This document shows positions 7,201 through 8,425 of a DNA stretch of 8,425 nt, piece after piece. The notes beneath the pieces were generated by a model. It was not told where the DNA came from. It worked only from the letters and a program-made list of their open reading frames with translations, and searched no databases. The position numbers and the translations under genes were made by a program. The stretch comes from an uncultured Phycisphaerales bacterium (GTDB taxonomy: Bacteria > Planctomycetota > Phycisphaerae > Sedimentisphaerales > Anaerobacaceae), in contig CALEZT010000251.1 in the NCBI GenBank assembly GCA_937927975.1, positions 1-8,425 on the forward strand, read 5' to 3'. Within the stretch, counting starts at the first letter, position 1. Each line of letters begins with the position of its first letter.

Positions 7201-8425
7201 CGATGCTTGGACTGTAATTGTATTGCCCCAATAGGCCGATGCTGGAGCGTAACAATCCCAGCCCCGGAGGTCCGGAAGAGCCTCGGCAATGAGGGATACA
7301 TCGTCGACCCAAACACCAGCTACGCCGGCTCGGACCCCGGTACTGTTACTGACAAAATCGAAGCTCACGATCAGGCCCGTTTGGCCGGCGTACGGAGTCA
7401 TATTGATTGTCTTCGTCTGCCAACCGAGGCTGCTTTGATCGCCGCTGATAGTCATCCGATTCGCCCATGTGCCCGATTGGCTACGTACATTTACCTGGAA
7501 CGTGTCATAGGTAGGCTCGATATTCATCCAGTACTTGAAGCTAAGGGTCGCACTGCCGTAACCCGCCAGGGATATCCCTTGTCGCTGCATGTAGGTGTTC
7601 AGGTTATTGTCGTAGGTGGTGCGAGAATTCGTGCCGTTATCAGCACAGAACGCGCTCCAGCTTCCCGCCGCTGCCTTGGCGTTGTTGTCCCCCCACTTGG
7701 CGACAGTATTAGTGTTGTTATTCCCGACCACCCAGGACCCGGGAAATGCCCCTTCGAAACCATCCTGAAAGATGACAGTCGCCGCAACACCGGACAGCAA
7801 GCTCCTATTACTCCACCGGCTATCCTGGTGGTAATACCCAAGCAGGTGCCCCGCTTCATGCTCGATCAAACCCGCCAAAGTCTCACGGTACGCCTCCGCA
7901 GACTCGCCAGCCAGAAGATCACTGAATATCAGTCCCCCATCCAATGGATTGCGGTTTCCCACGTCCACCTGTTCCGCCAGACCCAGGAATACCCCGTAGG
8001 AGGCGAACGCCGAATCGTCACCGCCGATGTAGATCGTGGAGTACTCTGTTCCAACGATGGGCTGCTCGGTCGTGAAGATCACTCCGGTGCCAGCGAAGGT
8101 CTCCTGGAGTCTCGCAAGAACCGCGCCCATGATCGCTTGTTCCTGGCCGGCCAGTTCGCCGGGGGCCTGGAGAGCGGGGATGTCGAACGGACCGAGGGTG
8201 ATCGGGCCGTTGTAGATGGCGTTCCGCTCGCCGTCAAAATCAAGGTAGATGATCTGGCCTTGCCAGCTTGAAATGTCCGGATCGACCAAGTGCAGACCCG
8301 AAAGTTGCGGGGCAATCGGGCCTATTCCAGTGGGTACACCCTCCAAGCTCGCCAGCAAAGAAGGCTGCCATTCCTCTCTGCATGTTGTTGCGGAAGCAAT
8401 ACTTCGGGTGTCACAGGAGTTGACT
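1297..8425 (-). CDS. Giant secreted-type protein with two metzincin-like protease domains, CARDB, PPC, cadherin, Calx-beta, PKD, cohesin and dockerin modules (5' end outside window)
   Basis: A single frame is open from the right edge to TGA 1297-1299. Residue 1 is counted from TTG 8358, but the frame is open through 22 more codons to the edge and no ATG or ribosome binding site fits, so the gene most likely starts outside the window. Two HExxHxxGxxH zinc sites (His167/Glu168/His171/His177 and His1066/Glu1067/His1070/His1076) define metzincin-type peptidase domains, each led by an LDF(D/N)G strand. Between and after them come carbohydrate- or adhesion-type beta-sandwiches: MAM-like, CARDB x2, PPC x2, cadherin-like x2, Calx-beta, PKD x2, SbsA-like, then cohesin-dockerin-cohesin and a final domain at 2234-2353. 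Such architecture is known from secreted giant proteins of Planctomycetes. The inferred role is extracellular or surface-attached proteolysis, adhesion and assembly; substrates are unknown. The second protease region has lower GC than the 3' third, suggesting a mosaic history. Confidence 0.9.
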   Translation of the reverse strand, partial: VNSCDTRSIASATTCREEWQPSLLASLEGVPTGIGPIAPQLSGLHLVDPDISSWQGQIIYLDFDGERNAIYNGPITLGPFDIPALQAPGELAGQEQAIMGAVLARLQETFAGTGVIFTTEQPIVGTEYSTIYIGGDDSAFASYGVFLGLAEQVDVGNRNPLDGGLIFSDLLAGESAEAYRETLAGLIEHEAGHLLGYYHQDSRWSNRSLLSGVAATVIFQDGFEGAFPGSWVVGNNNTNTVAKWGDNNAKAAAGSWSAFCADNGTNSRTTYDNNLNTYMQRQGISLAGYGSATLSFKYWMNIEPTYDTFQVNVRSQSGTWANRMTISGDQSSLGWQTKTINMTPYAGQTGLIVSFDFVSNSTGVRAGVAGVWVDDVSLIAEALPDLRGWDCYAPASAYWGNTITVQASVYNQAAGSAGTFTQKFYLSADQTWGDADDYYLGSYSHASLAGNTYGPDFSVNLPLPGGPPHAEYLTRGKYYIGMKTDANSSVSESDETNNDPGDYGEGYDWNDCTLGPKGNVELTLYRISDTSGTVNTSNPGVAKTAFYQGETVRMTLKADNTGQAVPVKAVLNIRAPDDSTWAYDSHPRGEDNSADSPLTNGETDYYSFDWTIPSNAQLGAYDVLAAIRDYTYWDLVYDTTLAGRNNDFGTGDILLDRFSVVASPPDLTVLNPVYPINNSAEPGALWDGWLVSVMNGSSAGSLTADGWKLDWVLSSNTIIGDADDKVIRSETKNDNFTPGQTRPYTLNGAAVSSSITTAGYYYFGARVYNVAGETNTSNNTAYNTNSIWVQTVDVDPFEDEWWLFENNDTSGEATDLTTYHNGGPLQGSLSWPGLTIDAKYDEDWYKFETLVSGSVTVTVDDFVAAEGNLDLWVYNASLGEIGHSNSSSNNSESVTFTATADQWYYVKVLGFGGDISYGSDFDGYRMRIAAPSPPSVPALNSRPGASATLYLDFNGDIARTVTLYEILWVIPILTFSVPIIQPYDLDGIPAIFSSLELDNIERIWSWVAEKYSPFNINVSTVDPGNLNDQQTEKAVIGGTWQWLEQAASGVSAIGGFYVSGLSNICYAFSETITNWGRDWRSIAETIAHEAGHSFGLTHQRSQPSGLPLEEYYDGDGSVVPIMGNNLNTTDRGLWWLTNQGAPQFSPDAIVNELAVLDNSQNGFHYRADDHGNSGGTATTLNYSNETWSASGVIERVTDEDWFSFSASTGRVQFDVAVAPYGAMLDATLELRNATGELIARSATSSLGESVVADLAGGSYRLVVKSNADYGDLGQYTIAGRYLNTSPTLVGVPDQSLNEDGVLNNAIDLWTYASDQETPDSGLSFTIVGNTNPNCGVSIDTNRYISIGPLANWNGFSDVSIRVSDGSLTATDTFRITVNPVNDKPTNIGLSPSSVAENQPSGTTVGAFSTTDPDSGNTFIYMLVGGTGSTDNSSFSISGNSLRTAAVFDYEIKNSYSIRVRSTDQDELWTEKAFTVNVTDVYEQPTIQISDASISEGDSGSKALWFTVTLSSPSSQTVTVHHATADTTAIAGCDYQAISGTLKFDPGQVSKNIAVTILGDTDYELDEEFWVLLSGATNAMISDDKGIGRILNDDSATPTATIDQITPNPAQPPSQYVYFYGTGQDQDGSIVAREWRSDVDGLLSTSEDWNTRSDSLTVGRHEISFRVRDNDGQWSDSATRTVTILNALPTATMSGVPSGTVAPSTSITLILGGHDNDENNQSIVAGRLRLNGSLIGDPMPGGYQFTAPASSGTYTLSYSVQDDEGAWSSPVTRSLSVEREERMQVIGLETLSWGFVATFNRPVDASILNLYDTATAGYGPGDVTMVGMTVGSVAGSLLVSDDGRTVTFIRTGGPLEADTYTLTFRSAANGFKDTEGHLLDGDEDGFDGGDYMTTMTLASSTSRWVSVPDFCRGPGQAVNVPATGAGIPIKISDGTGVRAVEFVLRYDPALLTITAVSLGTGLPADWSFSYDLSTEGQVLVTIQGSTALSAGEQTLVVLAGSVPVDAPYSSAGLVVLRDVAINEGAIEVRADSGIQVVAYLGDATGNHAYSGLDASYIARVSVGLDSGFAKYRMKDPVLIGDTTGNGKLSGLDASYMARKVVGLPQPQIPDLPGVLPPIVVGGVDPLLSVGCNATAKAGDTITLELLVDDAAGVLAADIVLGYDTRVFDLDAGAVSKGALTSGWTLVSHVDDATGRVKLTLYGVDALAAGGGSLAKITAQVREDAPGGLTQIDLTEESALNEGELVLTLADGQIEIQPKAKTPVAVNDRLKITLGSTRFDNRTGQTSVELTIRNVSATAITGPLWLAIGGIVDPGVSLIGVDGVMAKGLPYIDLSGILGDGMLSAGETVKVRLCFHNPLRKRFALQTLVFAAFPVGT
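1300..1659 (-). other. C-terminal beta-type domain
   Basis: Residues 2234-2353, the end of the protein. It has a DRLKITLGSTRFDNRTGQ strand, a VELTIRNVSATAITGPLWLAI strand, an acidic turn (GILGDGMLSAGETVKVRL) and ends LVFAAFPVGT. It resembles a fibronectin-III or CARDB-like sandwich seen at the C-terminus of planctomycete-type proteins, but I cannot name a family. No LPxTG, PEP-CTERM helix or type IX sorting tail is visible. Confidence 0.5.
1660..2058 (-). other. Cohesin-like domain 2
   Basis: Residues 2101-2233. It contains TITLELLVDDAAGVLAADIV, VFDLDAGAVSKGAL, VKLTLYGVDALAAGGGSL and EESALNEGELVLTL. It is a close paralogue of the cohesin at 386-781 in the downstream gene and only distantly similar to cohesin 1 of its own protein. 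Confidence 0.75.
2119..2313 (-). other. Dockerin domain with two calcium-binding F-hand repeats
   Basis: Residues about 2016-2080. Two repeats, GDATGNHAYSGLDASYIAR (from 2018) and GDTTGNGKLSGLDASYMAR (from 2057), lie 39 residues apart. Putative calcium ligands at loop positions 1, 3, 5, 9 and 12 are Asp, Thr, Asn, Ser and Asp, close to the type I dockerin pattern though Thr at position 3 is less usual. The near-identical recognition segment GLDASY(I/M)AR in both repeats fits a symmetric, dual-mode binding face; the partner is unknown. Confidence 0.85.
2314..2721 (-). other. Cohesin-like domain 1
   Basis: Residues about 1880-2015. It begins VSVPDFCRGPGQAVNVPATG, then IPIKISDGTGVRAVEFVLRYDPALLTITAV, and closes with AINEGAIEV. 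The first-strand pattern and the YDPALL loop are cohesin hallmarks. It is immediately followed by the dockerin, a pairing also seen in other large planctomycete-type proteins. Confidence 0.7.
2734..3081 (-). other. SbsA-like Ig domain
   Basis: Residues about 1760-1875. The FVATFNRPVDASILNLYD strand, the TVTFIRTGGPLEADTYTLTF segment, and the following FKDTEG match the Big_5/SbsA-type Ig fold, which often precedes cohesin-dockerin tails in giant proteins. The acidic loop DGDEDGFDGGDY may bind calcium. Confidence 0.65.
3085..3639 (-). other. Two PKD/Ig-like domains
   Basis: Residues about 1574-1663 and 1664-1758. The first has GQDQDGSIVAREWRSDVDG and EISFRVRDNDGQWSDSAT, a clear PKD pattern. The second is looser but has YTLSYSVQDDEGAWSSPVTR at its end. 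They probably serve as spacers holding the protease and cohesin regions apart. Confidence 0.7.
3643..3972 (-). other. Calx-beta domain
   Basis: Residues about 1463-1572. It shows the family pattern: ISEGDSGSKALWFTVTLS, DYQAISGTLKFDPGQ, VTILGDTDYELDEEFWVLLS and a closing GRILNDD. Calx-beta domains bind calcium in animal Na/Ca exchangers and occur in bacterial adhesion and repeat proteins. Confidence 0.85.
3973..4575 (-). other. Two cadherin-like repeats
   Basis: Residues about 1262-1362 and 1363-1462. The first has DQSLNEDG and ends FRITVNPVNDKP, the usual Cadherin_5 or tandem-95 style. The second is a classic bacterial cadherin repeat: SVAENQPSGTTVG, TTDPDSGNTFIY, FDYEIKNSYSIRVRSTD and VNVTDVYEQP. 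These acidic motifs normally bind calcium at domain junctions and stiffen the chain. Confidence 0.8.
4579..4923 (-). other. PPC domain 2
   Basis: Residues about 1146-1260. It begins DDHGNSGGTATTL and contains TDEDWFSF at 1175-1182, the PPC hallmark, followed by FDVAVAP, LDATLELRN and GSYRLVVKS strands. The protease-then-PPC order is typical of planctomycete metalloproteases, which suggests that protease 2 and this domain travelled as a unit. Confidence 0.8.
4984..5583 (-). other. Metzincin-like protease domain 2
   Basis: Residues about 926-1125. The opening strand LYLDFNGD matches LDFDG of protease 1. The zinc site HEAGHSFGLTH lies at 1066-1076 (5131-5163), with Glu1067 as predicted general base, and VVPIMG at 1097-1101 gives a proper Met-turn (Met1100), 24 residues after the third His. 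The complete metzincin signature makes activity likely. The nucleotide composition here is more AT-rich than most of the gene. Confidence 0.85.
5635..6048 (-). other. PPC (bacterial pre-peptidase C-terminal) domain 1
   Basis: Residues about 771-908. It carries the family hallmark DEDWYKF at 819-825, followed by a VTVTVDDF strand, LDLWVYN and a YYVKVLGF strand. PPC domains are Ig-like modules that flank secreted peptidases, often helping secretion, localisation or substrate binding. This one directly precedes the second metzincin. Confidence 0.8.
6049..6432 (-). other. CARDB domain 2
   Basis: Residues 643-770. It begins PPDLTVLNPVYP, carries LDWVLSSNTIIGDADDKVI, equivalent to the FYLSAD...GDADD segment of the first copy, and closes with GETNTSNNTAYN. 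It has the same adhesion-type fold as the first CARDB but is clearly diverged in sequence. Confidence 0.75.
6442..6879 (-). other. Ig-like (MG2-type) beta domain between the two CARDB domains
   Basis: Residues about 494-639. Alternating hydrophobic strands (VELTLYRIS, VRMTLKADNTG, VKAVLNIRAPD, YDVLAAIRDY) look like an Ig-type sandwich of the macroglobulin MG2 or FixG kind. I do not recognise a specific family; it is placed by pattern and by its position between two CARDB domains. Confidence 0.45.
6883..7278 (-). other. CARDB domain 1
   Basis: Residues 361-492. It starts LPDLRGWDC and has the typical CARDB features: a QASVYNQ strand, a KFYLSADQTWGDADDYYLG segment, and a closing ETNN motif. 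CARDB is a bacterial cell-adhesion-related Ig-like fold. Cys369 and Cys490 sit at opposite ends of the domain and could form a closing disulfide, which would fit an extracytoplasmic location; this last point is inference. Confidence 0.75.
7279..7776 (-). other. MAM/jelly-roll-like beta-sandwich domain
   Basis: Residues about 195-360. It opens with FQDGFEGAFPGSWVVG, contains a strand-rich core (ATLSFKYWMNIEP, DTFQVNVRS) and closes with GVWVDDVSL. The pattern of FEG...W at the start and VDDVSL at the end is typical of the MAM-like or immune-inhibitor-A-type jelly-roll domains that follow bacterial metalloproteases. It probably binds glycans or proteins. Confidence 0.6.
7789..8256 (-). other. 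Metzincin-like protease domain 1
   Basis: Residues about 35-190. It begins with the strand IIYLDFDGERN (Asp40, Asp42) and contains HEAGHLLGYYH at 167-177 (7828-7860), a full HExxHxxGxxH zinc site with Glu168 as predicted catalytic base. A Met-turn methionine is expected some way after the third His; the nearest candidate is SLLSG at 186-190, with Leu where Met is normal, and the next domain starts almost at once. Activity is likely from the intact zinc site but not certain. Confidence 0.8.

Noticed and set aside
7207..8271. Plus-strand open frame of 354 codons
   Set aside because: It lies wholly antisense to the first protease and MAM-like region, whose zinc site and domain motifs are clear. 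The plus-strand translation shows no recognisable domain, and long shadow frames are common opposite GC-rich genes.
8369..8383. Minus-strand ATG codons near 8383 and 8371 with a GAGAGGA between them as a possible start of the protease gene
   Set aside because: They are in a different frame from the protease gene and reach a stop within about 50 codons; the purine run is also too close to the second ATG to serve it.

Overview
The window carries two very large protein genes, both on the minus strand and both cut by the window edges. Their style is that of giant secreted, multidomain proteins from Planctomycetes or related environmental bacteria. The clues are a LEPR-XLL-like N-terminal motif, metzincin-type zinc sites (HExxHxxGxxH), CARDB, PPC, cadherin, Calx-beta and PKD adhesion-type modules, and cohesin and dockerin domains outside any cellulase context. 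The lineage call is an inference from architecture; no rRNA or housekeeping gene is present to confirm it.

Reading in the direction of transcription (right to left), positions 8425 to 1297 hold one uninterrupted reading frame of at least 2,375 codons. Its N-terminus lies beyond the right edge. Residues are numbered here from the TTG codon at 8358. The order of domains is: metzincin 1 (zinc site 167-177), MAM/jelly-roll-like domain, CARDB, Ig-like domain, CARDB, PPC, metzincin 2 (zinc site 1066-1076, Met-turn Met1100), PPC, two cadherin-like repeats, Calx-beta, two PKD/Ig-like domains, SbsA-like Ig domain, cohesin-like domain, dockerin with two F-hand repeats, second cohesin-like domain, and a 120-residue C-terminal beta-type domain.

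Positions 1296 to 1034 are intergenic. They contain a short AT-rich island with two copies of the palindrome ATACGTAT, no convincing terminator for the upstream gene, and a good Shine-Dalgarno sequence for the next gene.

Positions 1033 to 1 hold the 5' part of a second gene: a LEPR-XLL-like N-terminus, then a cohesin domain about two-thirds identical to the last cohesin of the first protein, then cadherin-type repeats of 103 residues (309 bp) that run off the left edge. The first protein holds a dockerin between two cohesins, and its neighbour holds a paralogous cohesin. A reasonable but untested idea is that the locus encodes a self-assembling, calcium-dependent cell-surface or matrix structure carrying two metalloprotease domains. 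No RNA genes, mobile elements or CRISPR arrays were seen.
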